The notes beneath the pieces were generated by a model. The model was not told the origin of the DNA, ran no database searches, and saw only the letters and a program-made list of their open reading frames with translations. The translations under genes were made by a program, and so were the position numbers. DNA of 64,000 nucleotides from positions 141,046,102 to 141,110,101 of the forward strand of contig NC_086247.1 of assembly GCF_021018805.1 (NCBI RefSeq), read 5' to 3'. Position 1 is the first letter of the stretch; each line of letters opens with the position of its first letter. This document shows, in pieces, positions 36,035-47,900 of this stretch. Source of the DNA: Prinia subflava (lineage: Eukaryota > Chordata > Aves > Passeriformes > Cisticolidae).

Positions 36035-36175
36035 ATGAAGGTTTTGCATGTAATTAGCAGGAATAATTAGCACATTTCTGGTAACAAATAGACTGACTGG
36101 TTCTCTGCAAATAAATTAATTGTTGTGCTAACACAGGCAATTGTCTCTTTATTGTCTGACAATGCCCCTTGTTTG
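36035..36175. promoter_or_regulatory. candidate homeodomain/SOX regulatory cluster
   Basis: Two TAATTAGC sites 13 bp apart in the same orientation (36051-36058 and 36064-36071), the first directly preceded by TTTTGCATG, plus CAATTGTC and an inverted pair ATTGT-CTG-ACAAT (36151-36163). The TAATTAGC core suits LIM, NKX and paired-class homeodomains, and ATTGT/ACAAT suits SOX. Unique-looking sequence; enhancer role inferred. Confidence 0.35.
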
Positions 36176-39100
36176 CACTAAAGCCTGTTTCCGACCTTAG
36201 CAGCTTTTCACAAATAGGAAAAAGAATCTATAAAATTGTACCTCATCCATCTGCTTTTAAGAAACTTCAGGACCACCAAGGGACTTGTTTGTTGAGACTT
36301 GTTAAACCATTTATAATCGTGAATGTGTGTTTCACTATATTAACAAATGGATTGTTCAAATCAACTTAATGGGTAAACCAGAAAACCCACACTAATCAAT
36401 CCAATGCTGCTCTGGGCATCTAGGAGAAGAAATGTCTCTGAAAAATAATATAGCAGTAAATTCACAGGGAACATGAACAAATCCCAGAATTCCACACATA
36501 ATCACACAATGAAGCAGTACTGGTTTTATGTGGTAGATGTTCCTCATAACGCAAAATCACACTGTGATGTGTGTGCCCTTTTCTTTACTGCTGTAAAAAG
36601 TGAAGGTGACACAGGTCTGCTTAAACATATCCTCTGAGCAGCCTTAGTTTAGGCGAGGCTTACTTTGCCTGTATTCTGTCTTCATTTGCTCCTTTCAGAA
36701 GATCTAAAAAGCTACACTTGAGCCTGGCTTTCTACTTCAGGTGTTTTGTTTTATCCTTTTTCTTTCTCGTTTCCTCCCCCTCCCCGTGTTTCCTCTGCTT
36801 GGGCACAACTGTCATCTGAGCAATAAGCTTACATTAGCTTCTGGGTCTCCATAAATATGGAAACTGTTGGTTATGGTGAAGTCTGCAGATAGATTTCATC
36901 CCTCCCATGTGCCTGTGGAGGGGATAGAAGAGGAAAGGGAGAAAACTTAGTTTGAAGATGCAGTGCTGCATGTATAGGGTTGGGTAAAATAATAAATTTT
37001 GTTTAAGGGAAGGGAATAATATTTTTTTTGTTGCTGATTCTAGCTGATTTTGTGCTACAGTAGTAATTCTCCAGTCTTACTCTGGAATGGAAACAATGGG
37101 AATATAACTGATAGGTGTCCCTTTTTCTTTGAGGATAGGGTTACTGTGCTTTGCCAAAATAACAATCCATTATTTCAATTCTAAATGAGTATTTATATTG
37201 ATGAGTGTTTTGATTTTTGTTTTTTTTTTTCCTTGCTTTTCTCTAGTAGCCTTGGCATTGTGCAATACATTAAATCTTGTAACATAATGCCAACAATTAT
37301 TGGAAATAATCTATCAAACTGTGGCAGAAACCAGTCCTGCATTTGTCAGTGAGAAGGGTTGTTTAATAGCAATGGTATCCTAAAAATAATAAAAAAGAGA
37401 GGCAATCTTCAGTTTCTTAAACTGGTGTTTTCTGGTTTATATGCCAGTGGAAATTTAACCATGGGATCTACGCTTCACCTTTTCCTGCCTTCTTGGAGAA
37501 GTGCTACTCTTTGTAACTATTCCATGTTCTTGTAATACTTGACTAATAATGGGTACAAGAATATGGAAACCACCATCAACTAAAACCCCACAGCCAAACA
37601 GTGTCTTTGCAAGTGTCTGTGCCGTTGTGAAACTTAAGACTTGTCTGAACATGTGGCTGGTTGACTTCAATCTCTTTTCACCAGTGCGTTGCATGTCAGA
37701 CAGACAACTTCTGATGTGCATTGTGTCAGGTGTTGAGTTGTTGGCTATACTAAGTGAAACTTTGTGAGTAGGAAAATAATACCTACTAAAATCACATGAA
37801 AACTTGCATCTACCTTCCCAGGGATATCCTGCAAACAATTTTTGGACTTGTTCTACTGTTTGCTTTTGTGACCACCGCTGGTCATCGCGCCAAGGTAACT
37901 TCCATGTAGAAATGATCCTGTGGAGAGGCATGTAAGCCTTGGATATTGTCGAATCAAGCCTTTTACTTTTTGCAGGAGATTTCCCAGTCCTGAACTAAGA
38001 TTTGGACCTTATTGTCCACATAGGAGAAGACTTATTAACAATGTTAGTATTAATTGATGGGTTATGAACTGGAGAGACAAATGGTTGATGAAAGCTGTCT
38101 CAGCCAGCACAGAGTGGGGAAGAGGGATTCTGAACGGGCTGATTCAATACTCAGGGTAGGATTCCTGAAGTGTTTGGAAAATGTGGCTTCCATGAGATGT
38201 GGAGGAGCCTGCCATTCAACCCTGTAACCTCTCTGTCTGGTGGATCTTTAGGATGCCTCTGTTTTATTGCTTTATCTAGACTGAATTTTCTATCCCATTT
38301 TTCTTCCCTGTACATATCCAAGTACGCAGCCAGCACTTTCACTCGTGTCATGCTTGGTGCTCGCTGCTCTCTGCCCCTCTTTAGCTACTCTCAAAAAACC
38401 CCTACCTGACCAAGGTGGTGGCCCTGCATGAATTAATTAATAGGATGCTTGAAGGAAAACCAGATTTATGCTAGCAGTAGAGGCAGAAATTTTTCTGCTT
38501 CGGTGTTCCATCAGTGTCTTCATTTTTGAACCAACATAGGGCCTTATGAGGTAATTTGGCCAAGTCATACAACATTCTCCTCAAAGAAGGGCAATATTTT
38601 GTGATACCTTAACATTTTTGGTCCTTTTTTGTTAATGCAAAATTCTGTTTTTTCTGTACCATGCTGATTGTCAACAGCTAGAAAAGTGAATTTAAGCAAA
38701 GAATTATTCATATAATCCATCACATGGAGGTGGCAATAGAAGCCCTAGTACAGCCTGGTAGATTACTTGACACAATCTGTGATACACCCTGTGCTCTCCT
38801 AGGGCCCTCAGCTTGGGATGCCAGTGCATAAGCTGTCCCAAGCACCTGCAGCTCCTCCTTGCTGCAGTCCCAGGGCAGCTCTGTCCATGTGTGGGGTGCA
38901 CAACAAACCCCAAGGTGGGGTGGGTAAGCCCAGCTGTGTGACTCAGTGATGAGCCAGGATGCATCCATGGCTGTGGAGCTCTCCCTGTGGGGTGCAAGGT
39001 CACACGTTGGCAGCACTCTTGGTTCCAGACAGCTCAAAGCCTCGGTGTGTACTCAGCCACAGGGCTGGGAATCACCAGACAATGTGTTACAGGACTGTAT

Positions 39101-41934
39101 AATTTGTACTGGTGACAAATGTTGACAGAAGAAAGATAAAATCTAGGATTAATATTGTTCCCATTAAAATGTTTCCTTTGGTGCTAATTCTGCCTGCTGA
39201 GATTTGCTATTCATATCTGAATTGCTGCTGTACACAGAATTTGGTAGGATTTATTTTAATTCCTCAGCTTTTAAATAAAGCATGTGTTTTCTTTTTAAAT
39301 AAAGTCAAGATTTTTTTTTACTTCTGTTGTTTTATAAATTCTTATACGTGATGACAGCCTTGTGGTGGGGAAATAAATGTCTTCTGCCTTTGTGTTCCTT
39401 TTGTAACAATGAGCTAAATTCATGGTCTTTATATTTCGCTTTATGAAGCCACTTGTAAAACTGTTATCCAATACAAATTAAAGTGTCAGTTGCTGATACT
39501 GCATCTCAATGTTTGATCTATATTTTCCTAAAACTGAAATAAATCAGGGTGTGATTGATAGATCTTAGCAAATTTCTACAGTGATTTTATAATAATTAAT
39601 AACACAGAACCTTTGGGAATCACACATAACATGATGCTACATGATAGTGGGGGATGCATACACAAGAATTTGTAATGTTTGGCCCAATCATGTTCTAGAA
39701 AGTTTTCAAATATAGTCCAAAATCCAGCATAGAAAGAGACAACTTAAGCAAACAGGTAGTTTAACTTTCCATGCTCATTTTCTCTAAAGGCTCAACAGTA
39801 CTGATAACTTTCAAAGCAATAACTTTCTGGAATTTGCTTTTAGCCATTGCTGGTAGCCTGACTTTACATAGTAGGATTAACTGAGGACATTTACAAGAGC
39901 TGGAAAAGGTTTTCCTTGGCTGTTGTTTGGATTTTGTATTTTCCTCTTGATTTAGTTTTAATCTAATCTCTTCTGGGCACCAAGCAGAGCTGAAAAGTGA
40001 GTGACTTTTTATCTAAATTGAAGTGATAGCAATTGATCAGGTTTTCATCATCTGTCTTTGCTGTCATTGGTGCTTCCTCTGTGATCTGCAGTTGACAGAG
40101 AAATGAAAACTTAATTGAATTCTTCAGTTCTCTAGCTGTTTATTTATGGATAGGTATGTTGAAGCATAGTGATGTAGGACAGAGTTCTCTTTCTTGCTAT
40201 GAATATAAAGGTTTTATTGATTTCATTAAAAGCAGGGACATATTTGGCTTTCATGAAAAAGCAGGATGAAATCTAGCTTTGTGTCATGACTTGGGAGTCA
40301 GTCATGGTGACTGATAGAACAGAGCGCTGGTCACCTTGGTGAGGATTCAGGTAATGCTTATCTTCCACATTTTCATTTTGTTACTGACCAAAGGACTGAG
40401 AAGGTTTTTAGAAAATGCATTTTGCAAAAACATGCTGATACCACTACCTTTGTGAAATTTGAAAAATACATGGTGGAGTCTTCAAAAAATATTCCCAACA
40501 TTTTGTTTTTCCTTCTGTTTTAGTTTTCCTCATTAAAAAAATGACATTGATCGGGATATTATTCTTTACAGTTTTTGCACCCTTAGAACAGCAGCACTAC
40601 TGTGCATTAAGCAGTCAAGAAGAAAAGCAAAATTCAGCCTTGTCATAGGAAAATTAACCTCATAAATATTTGTGAGTAATAAAAAGGATGTAAAAAGAAT
40701 TTTTAAAGAAATGCTTCATTTTTTTCAGATGCCAGAAGTATTAGCTTAAACTTGGAAAAGCAGATATTTTAGTTGTGTTATGCCACATGGTCACTATAAG
40801 ACTTTTCAGAGGTATTTTTCCAGGTAGATATATTGTCAGTACCAACTCTTGTAGTCATTGTGCATTGATTCCACCAACACATGGGGAATTCTAGTCCAAA
40901 TTAAATATTAATAGAGTTTCCTGCTTGCAAATTCTCTGCTGCTTTTCAGCTTAGCAAATAAGCTCTTTGCCCAAGGATTTGGTGAAATGAGGGAGGAAAA
41001 TCCCAAATCACCAAAAGAATACCTTAAACTTTAGTTTGTTTGATTTTCTTTAGAATGGACCAGGGCATAATTTTAACCTTTTTTCATTGAGGAATTATAT
41101 TTCCAAATATCATGACAGTGAAACAAATTCAGGGGTTTGAGGGGTATATATGACATTTATTGTGGTAAATGTCCTTGAATTCTTCTTGCTAATTCACAGT
41201 ATATTTGCAGAGCTGATCTAAGTGTTAGAGCAAACATTGACAGCTCATGTTATTAGGATGCACAGAAGAAAGATGTAAGAATTAACAAAGACTTTTGTAT
41301 ATGGTGAAGGTAAAGCCTTTCATTTTATTTTTTTTCTTCCCATGTGTTGGTGGCTTTTCTCTTGTATTTGAAGGCACAAAAAAAAGTCTCAGAGCAACAG
41401 CCTTTTTTTGTTTGGATCTCTAGCCATTGCTCCATCTTGATGCTCACTGAAGTTCACCAACAAAATGTCTTGCAACATTTATTCTCTCACGATCTGCAAA
41501 TTGCAAATAGCAGCTGAGCCTTTGTTGGGCATTTTTACCACTCCAGAGGGGTAAAAATAGTTTCTACAAACATTGGAATTAAAGTGTTCCTAACACTAAT
41601 CTAAAGTTTCTAGCAGTCTAGTAAAAAACTGTTATTAAAATTATGAGTAGTACTGGAACATATTTCATCATAGGAAGACGTTCTTGGGGCAGTAGCTTCT
41701 TCAGCCCCCTCAGAGTGTTATTAATTTAAATCACTCATCAGTTGTACCCTGTCATTTAATCTGAATGAATGCTCTTGGTATGAAAGTTGCTGTCAATGGC
41801 ACCGTCCCTTTCTTGTCTGTGAGGTGTCTATTGCTTTGATAGTAGAAAATGAAATCATGTGCAGAGGGCTAATAAAGTGCTGTAGATGTCACTGCATGCT
41901 GGAATCTAAAGATATGAATATATATTTGGTGGCA
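36176..41934. other. intergenic, no gene seen
   Basis: AT-rich. Contains the longest open frame of the desert (37455-37931, minus, 158 codons; see findings), a GC-richer patch at 38700-39080 without recognisable content, and a 9-bp inverted repeat (41531-41558). No gene is called. Confidence 0.6.
41531..41558. repeat. 9-bp inverted repeat
   Basis: ATTTTTACC and GGTAAAAAT separated by ten bases. Minor structure, no family recognised. Confidence 0.6.
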
Positions 41935-43010
41935 AGGTGGCAGGGTTTAGGGTGACTCCTGTGAGAAGCCATCAGAAGCTTTCTGTGCCTGACAGTGCCA
42001 AAGCAGAACCGATGCCAGCTGGCCATGGCTGAGTCCATCAGCAGCAGTGGTGGCCCCTCTGAGCTAACACACTCAGGAAGGGAGAAAATTCAGTGTTCAA
42101 GAGAAATCTGCAGCTGGAGACAGAATATATGAGTGAAAGAGCTCTGCAGACACCAAGGCCAATGGAGAAGGAGGGGGAAGAGGTGCTGCAGGCCTAGAGG
42201 TTCCCCTGCAGGCTGTGGCGAGGACCATGGTGGGGCAGCTGTGCCCCTGAAGCCAATGGAGGTCTGTGGTGGAGCAGAGATCCACCTGTGGAAGTTCAGG
42301 GTGGAGCAGAGATCCACTGGCAGCCCATGGAGGTCTGTGGTGGAGCAGAGATCCACCTGTGGAGGTTCAGGTTGGAGCAGAGATTCACACATGGCCCATG
42401 GAGGTCTGAAGTGGAACAGAGATCCATCTATGGCCTATGGAGGCCCGTGGTGGACCAGAGATCCACCAGCAGCCAGTGGAGGTCTGTGGTGGAGCAGAGA
42501 TCCACATGGGACCCCACAGTGGAGCAAGGGAAGCTGTGACCCCATGGAAAGGCCACGCTGGAGCAGACTCCTGGCAGAACGTGTGGGCCCGTGGAGAGAC
42601 GGGATCCCACATGGGAGGAAGTTTGCTGGCAGGATTTTTTTGTGGAGGACTGTCTCCTGAGGAAGTGACTCCTCATGAGAACAGAAGACTGTGAGGGGTC
42701 GTTTCCCTGGGGAGGAACAACCAACAGAGACAGAATGTGATGGACTGACTGCAGCTCTGTGAAAATGAGCTTGAGAAAAAGGGAGGGGTGAGGGACAAGT
42801 TGTTTTAAGGTTTGGTTTTAATTCTCATTCACCCACTCTGATTTGATTGGTAATAATTTTTTTCATCAAGTTGAGTCATTGTGCCCATGACAGCAATTGA
42901 TGAGTGGTCTTGACCACTTGAGCCTTTTATATTTTCTTTCCCCAGTCCAGCTGATGAGAAAAATGGTAGAGCAGCTTTGGTGGGCATCCAGCCAGGGCTA
43001 ACCCACCACA
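41935..43010 (+). mobile_element. probable solo LTR of an avian endogenous retrovirus
   Basis: Several blocks match, from memory, an LTR family abundant in passerines (probably ERVL-type). These are GTGAGAAGCCATCAGAAGCT-type sequence near 41960; GATGCCAGCTGGCC and CTGAGTCCATCAGC near 42010; the TGGAGCAG tandem repeat; TTTGGTTTTAATTCTCATT and CTGATTTGATTGGTAATAAT near 42815-42860; and a right end at TGGGCATCCAGCCAGGG...CCACCACA. The copy is diverged: the AATAAA expected near 42855 reads AATAAT. No gag, pol or env coding sequence flanks it. The left boundary is approximate and I did not identify a target-site duplication. Confidence 0.6.
42245..42515 (+). repeat. VNTR inside the LTR, about 36/71-bp units
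   Basis: Repeats of a GC-rich unit of the type ATGGAGGTCTGTGGTGGAGC followed by AGAGATCCACC. Successive unit starts at about 42256, 42327, 42398, 42437 and 42476 give periods of 71, 71, 39 and 39 bases, so a basic unit near 36-39 bases has been partly doubled. A chance 175-codon open frame runs through it on the plus strand. Confidence 0.8.
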
Positions 43011-44377
43011 AACAGATACCAAAACAGATGTGATAATGTCTGTGGACATTCAAAGGGATACTTGTGGATTATTGTCGTCAATTATTCCTACTGCTTAACA
43101 AGAAAACAACAATGACAAACTTTAAATGTCAGCAGGAGAGAAAACCCTTATTTCAAGCATAATCATATATGTCCTGTCTAATTTTAAATTCATTGTCAAA
43201 CTGAGGGTTCAGCCTCTGACTCTGATTTTTATATGGATGGTCAATGGAAGGAGGACTTGAGTAGAAAAGAGCTAAGACTGGCTTGCTTTCAGAAATAAAG
43301 TGGAAGAACACAGAACTTCACAGCAAAAATCTTCCATGTGCTCGAAATATTAAGCACCAACCTAAGGTAACCTAGGTTTTTCATGGGTGTTTAGAAACAA
43401 CTTCAGTTATAGCAAAAATGGATCTCAAACTTTGATTTTATTTTTTTGACTCCTCAAATTGATATTTGCCAAGTTTCTAACTCTATAATAAAGTCAACTC
43501 AGTCATCATAGGAGTAATTTTGCAATAGAAAAGGCTGCCAAGGGCTGTTTTGTAACCAGTGTCACTGGAATATGCAAGACTCAACAAGATACTTATCTGT
43601 CAGGGATGCTTTAGGATTAGTGAAATTATGCTGCAGGAGGCTTGGATTTAGGTAGTCCTTGAAATCCTATTGATAGAAACCTTTTCTAACCCAAACAATC
43701 CTAGGAACATCTTGTAAGAGCTGCTATGTAGTGGGATTAGCATTAAAAAGAAAATGTATTCTTCAAAATATTTTCAAAATATTCTTAATATTTTGAAAAT
43801 ATTCTTAATATTTATTTTTTATTCTTTCTTGCAAAAGAGATTCATTTCTGCCAACATGAATGTATCTTGCATAGTGTCTGAAGTAAAAATAGCAGAATAA
43901 TTATACATGTGTACAGAGTTTTATTGTGGTTAACCTTTCATAATGAGCATAGACTGTTTTCACGTAGCAGCAACTCTCCATGACCACTTTTCCTTGAGAA
44001 GAACAGCTGATCTGGAAGCTTTTTGTTCACCAAAAAAGAATAGTGCACCTTCACATAAAGGATGGCCTGGCATTTACTGAGAAACATAATTTTCACAAAA
44101 ACTTCTGTCCCTGAAACAAATCCTTGAGTTAGGAAGTCCCTTGCTGTACAGGACTCCACGTGTCCCAGGGATTTTTCCTGTCCCAGCCATGGTTAACATT
44201 CTTACAGGTCTGGTTGTTGCTTCTGGGCAATGGATGTGTGACTGTCCTTTATTGGGGACATTGGATTCCTTGGGGCAGTGTTAATTACATCAGCCCAGCA
44301 GAGAACCTGGCCCAAGTTTCTGGGGCAGCAAGATAAACTTCTCAACCTAATAAATTGGTGAAATTTTGAGTCTTAAA
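43011..44377. other. intergenic, palindrome only
   Basis: AT-rich, no gene supported. Holds the AT palindrome at 43767-43803. Confidence 0.6.
43767..43803. repeat. nested AT palindrome, 17-bp perfect arms
   Basis: AATATTTTCAAAATATT and AATATTTTGAAAATATT separated by CTT form a perfect 17-bp inverted repeat. Each arm is itself a palindrome around one central base, so the block is four alternating copies of AATATTTT/AAAATATT. It could extrude as a cruciform. Confidence 0.85.
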
Positions 44378-44470
44378 ATCATTCTAGAATTGTGGAATAA
44401 TTTAGGTTAGAGGGGACCTCTGGCATTCCTCTGGTACAAACCCCTGCTGAAAGCAGGGTCAATGCCACAG
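44378..44470 (-). mobile_element. CR1 LINE 3'-end fragment
   Basis: ATCATTCTAGAATTGTGGAA, TTAGGTTAGAGGGGACCTCT, then ACAAACCCCTGC and AAAGCAGGGTCAA match, with divergence, the reverse complement of the avian CR1 3' terminus. It is therefore a short 3'-end piece inserted on the minus strand. No coding sequence. Confidence 0.8.
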
Positions 44471-47400
44471 TTACACCTTGTAGTGAAGAATGAAAGAACA
44501 CCAGAATAGTTCATAGCTGATATGGCAGAGGAAATTTATCACCAATCCAAAATCCCCGGTGAGTCCTAAAAAGGCAGAATGGTTTTTGTGCATGCTGAAG
44601 TGATGGGTGTTCTTCAAATGTACTGAATGCTGCTCATGTTATCCATTTTTGTTGTGCTCACATATACTAATAATGCTTAATTTTCCCACTTCTATCTGGA
44701 AATTCATTCCTGTGTTCACAATGCTATATTTTCCTTACCTTTCTAATATCTTAAAAATCAGTTTTTGTCTTTCTTTGTTCATAATCTATTGATAGATCAT
44801 CTAACAATAGTTCCAGTTTTGTCTTTTTTTAGAGGTCCCGTGTATCTTTTGGAAGTGTCAAGGAACCTCTCCCCAGGACCACATGCTCTTCCTCACTCTT
44901 GAATGAGCCTGTCCCTATGAGTTTTGGAGTGGCCTGTCAAAGAGAGGGTGAATTATACGTGGAGCCGCTGCTCTTTGTGGTGAGGGGATAACATCCCATG
45001 AAGGATAGAGTAACTCTGAGATTGTCTCAAGTATTTAAAGTTACTAATTTATACCTTTTCCTGTTCTGAATTAATCTAGACTTGTATGAGATTGGTATGA
45101 CCACAGTTTATTTCATATAGCTTTATACATTTTGCCAAAGCATAGCAGATCAGTGTGTAGGTAACTCCTAATGACAGATGAGCACCTGCAGAGGTGAGTC
45201 AGCAGACTAAGGCTGATAGCTGGAAATACAAGATTTCTCTGTTACAAACCATCTCTAAATCACCCTGACTTAGGATAACATCTTGACTGAGGGTTTGACA
45301 TTGAGCTAGTCAAGAAATTCCAGAATTCTTTCTGAATAATTGTGTGTGCCTATGTATTTATGCCAGTTGTATCTCCCTATACTCTTGGTTATTCCTAGGT
45401 GTTTGTAATAGACACTGAAATTTTATATGTTCTTTTCATCCCAGTTGAAGCATAAACTCTAAGGAAGAGTTAACAGTCATAGGCTCTAAGGAAGTCAATA
45501 ATGTTAACATTAAGCTTTTCCTGAAATTACATTGCTTACCAGTGGATGTTTCAGGAAAAATGAGGTAACTTGGGTTCGTCACAGCTAATTCTATCACTAG
45601 ACTGAGGTAACACTGATAAGAATATTCTCTTTACTCCTCCCTCTGCAATTAGACACCTGTGGATCAGGATTACACAGAAAACCAGCCAGCATGTCTAATG
45701 TGTGTTTGTGAATCTCTGTGATAGCAGAAGGCTCCTGAGATGAGAGGCTACTGGGGGATGAATCAGGACCAGGGTCACCAAGACCTCTACCTGCACAGAA
45801 GGTGGTATTCAGAGTTATGTTCTAACTGATATATTTTTGTAGCCTCTAGGACACCACAAAATTACCCAGGTCTTCTGGAAAAATATTATTGTGTGGTTTG
45901 AATATTACCAAAGCAGTGATTTCTGCCCTGTGATTTCAATTTTATTGTAGTGTGGACTCCAAAATTCTGAGAATTTTCAGCTCCACCTAAACTTTTAGCT
46001 AGTATGTGGCATCTTGAATGAGACAAGTGAGTGTGTGTAAGGAGAATGAAGATACATGAGAAGGAAAGTTCTTATAGATAAAGAAATGCAGACAGACAAG
46101 ACAAACAGACGAGACCAAAAGAGGTGATTCATCAGAGTAAAAAAAACAAAAAACAAAGGCAGTGCTCTGGTGTTTGTAGCAGTTCTACACAGATATGCTG
46201 AATAGTGAGTTGTGTGGTGTCTCAGTAAACTCATGAAACTTCTAGTCCTACTATAGGTGTGATGGAAGCTGAGGAAATGATGTCTTGATTCAATACCTAA
46301 ATCTGATAGAATTTACAAGCTGAAGGCCTAATTCAAACACAATGGTCTAACTTGGTGTGAAGAGTGAGTGACTGTCACCTGAGGAGTGCATGGTGTAAGG
46401 TAGCAGTGAACTGCATCTTCTGAGGAAATCTGTTTTCTTTTTGTTTAAATTTTTTTTCTCTGTGAGCATATATATCAAAGTGATAGATTTCAAAGACAAT
46501 CCCTCTCCAAGCTCCCCATGTCCCCAGTAAATAGGGACTTTCAGCAACACAACCAATACAGTTAAAAGCCCCAGTTACAATTCAATGGCTTGTTATGTCT
46601 TTTCATCCTTGAGAGTCAAAGATGAGCATTTTCATTACAAAAACTATGAAACTCATCTGAATTATCTACTGACCTTCTATATCCAATCCAGAAGGTGATA
46701 GCTATTCACTTCTGCACAAAAGGGAGGAGGTGGGTGTGAACTACGAACATGTTAGGAAAGTGCACTTTCTTAGAGTGTTTCCTTCATTTATAAGAAACAT
46801 TTGTTGAGTAATTTCAGACAGGCTCATTTTCAGCTGATGCAGCTGACTGTGGTTAATTTACAGAGAGTAAATTATTAAATTAGTCAAGTAAATTCATCAG
46901 GGTAAATTTACCCACCCTGTCTGCGCTGGCTCCAGCCTTCTCTCAGGTGAAAAAAACTTTCCTGTTGCATCAACCTTACCACTTACCCATGTGACATTTC
47001 CTTTATTTACACAGAACCAACAATGTCACACATTTCTGGTAACAGCCTGCTGAAATCAGAGGTGAAACTCCTCTAGAAGTCCATGAGAATTTCTATCTTA
47101 CAAAAGAACTTCTAAGAGAAAAGCAAAATATGTTTAAATTTCTGCTTTGTGTTAGATGAAGTAAAAACTGTGATCATACCTATTTGAATCATGATCTCCT
47201 TTATCTGCTTTCCTCTTATTTTACCTGCATTTAATTAAGGAGTTACCATTTCTGCTTGCATCATTCTTTTTAGTTTTAAGGGTTTTTTTAGCCTGATGGA
47301 TTCTTGCAGGGTTTATTAATGTGTATTGTAACATATATAAAAATCTATGAGACCTGTGTAAAGAAAAGCAAGGAAAAAAGCCAGTAGAAAGCAGTAATAA

Positions 47401-47639
47401 TTGCTTAGAACTGGAGAGCAAGTGGAAAATACAAAGACCTTAGCAGCTGAGAAATGGAGTGCTAGATATAGGAAATGCAGATGATAAAATAGAATTGTGG
47501 CCACTAGTAAGGGTAACTGTTATTGTTGTATTTGTATGGATGCTTGCTCTTTCTCAAAAATTTTAGATGCATGGGCACTATTTTTTTTTTTGGTAGCTTT
47601 TCTATAATCCAGCCATTCAACAGCCTCAGGAGTCAAGAC
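44471..47639. other. intergenic, nothing recognised
   Basis: AT-rich sequence with no supportable gene or RNA. Short runs of low complexity only. Confidence 0.6.
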
Positions 47640-47900
47640 ATCTGCCTTGGAGATGTACTCATGTTTTGGTGAACTTTAAAGCGTCAAGGGTTTTGACACA
47701 ATGTTGAAATGAAATCTTTGATGCTTGACAGCTGTTGGCTGCATGGAATGTTCTTTTTTTCTTTTTTTTACCCCTTTTAGTGTGATGTTTACTACACGTC
47801 GCAAGAATGTGCGTCATTTTGAAGAACAGGTTTAATTCCCTTTATCCAGAAAGCTTTCTATAAAAGTGATGAATTCGTAGGAGTTAATGTCCTTTTGGTG
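47640..47900. promoter_or_regulatory. candidate regulatory block with retained CpGs
   Basis: CTTTGATG (47716-47723, TCF/LEF-like), TGACAGCTGT (TALE plus E-box, 47726-47735) and a CpG-bearing stretch CACGTCGCAAGAATGTGCGT at about 47795-47814 with a CRE-like GCGTCA, all within 100 bases in a CpG-poor desert. A T-rich tract separates the two halves. Enhancer role inferred. Confidence 0.35.

Noticed and set aside
38700..39037. Overlapping 99- and 105-codon minus-strand frames in a GC-richer patch
   Set aside because: Two frames open at once, no recognisable domain; composition rather than coding explains them.
42133..42660. 175-codon repetitive open frame
   Set aside because: Runs through the VNTR of the LTR. 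The apparent protein repeats are translated tandem DNA, open in more than one frame.
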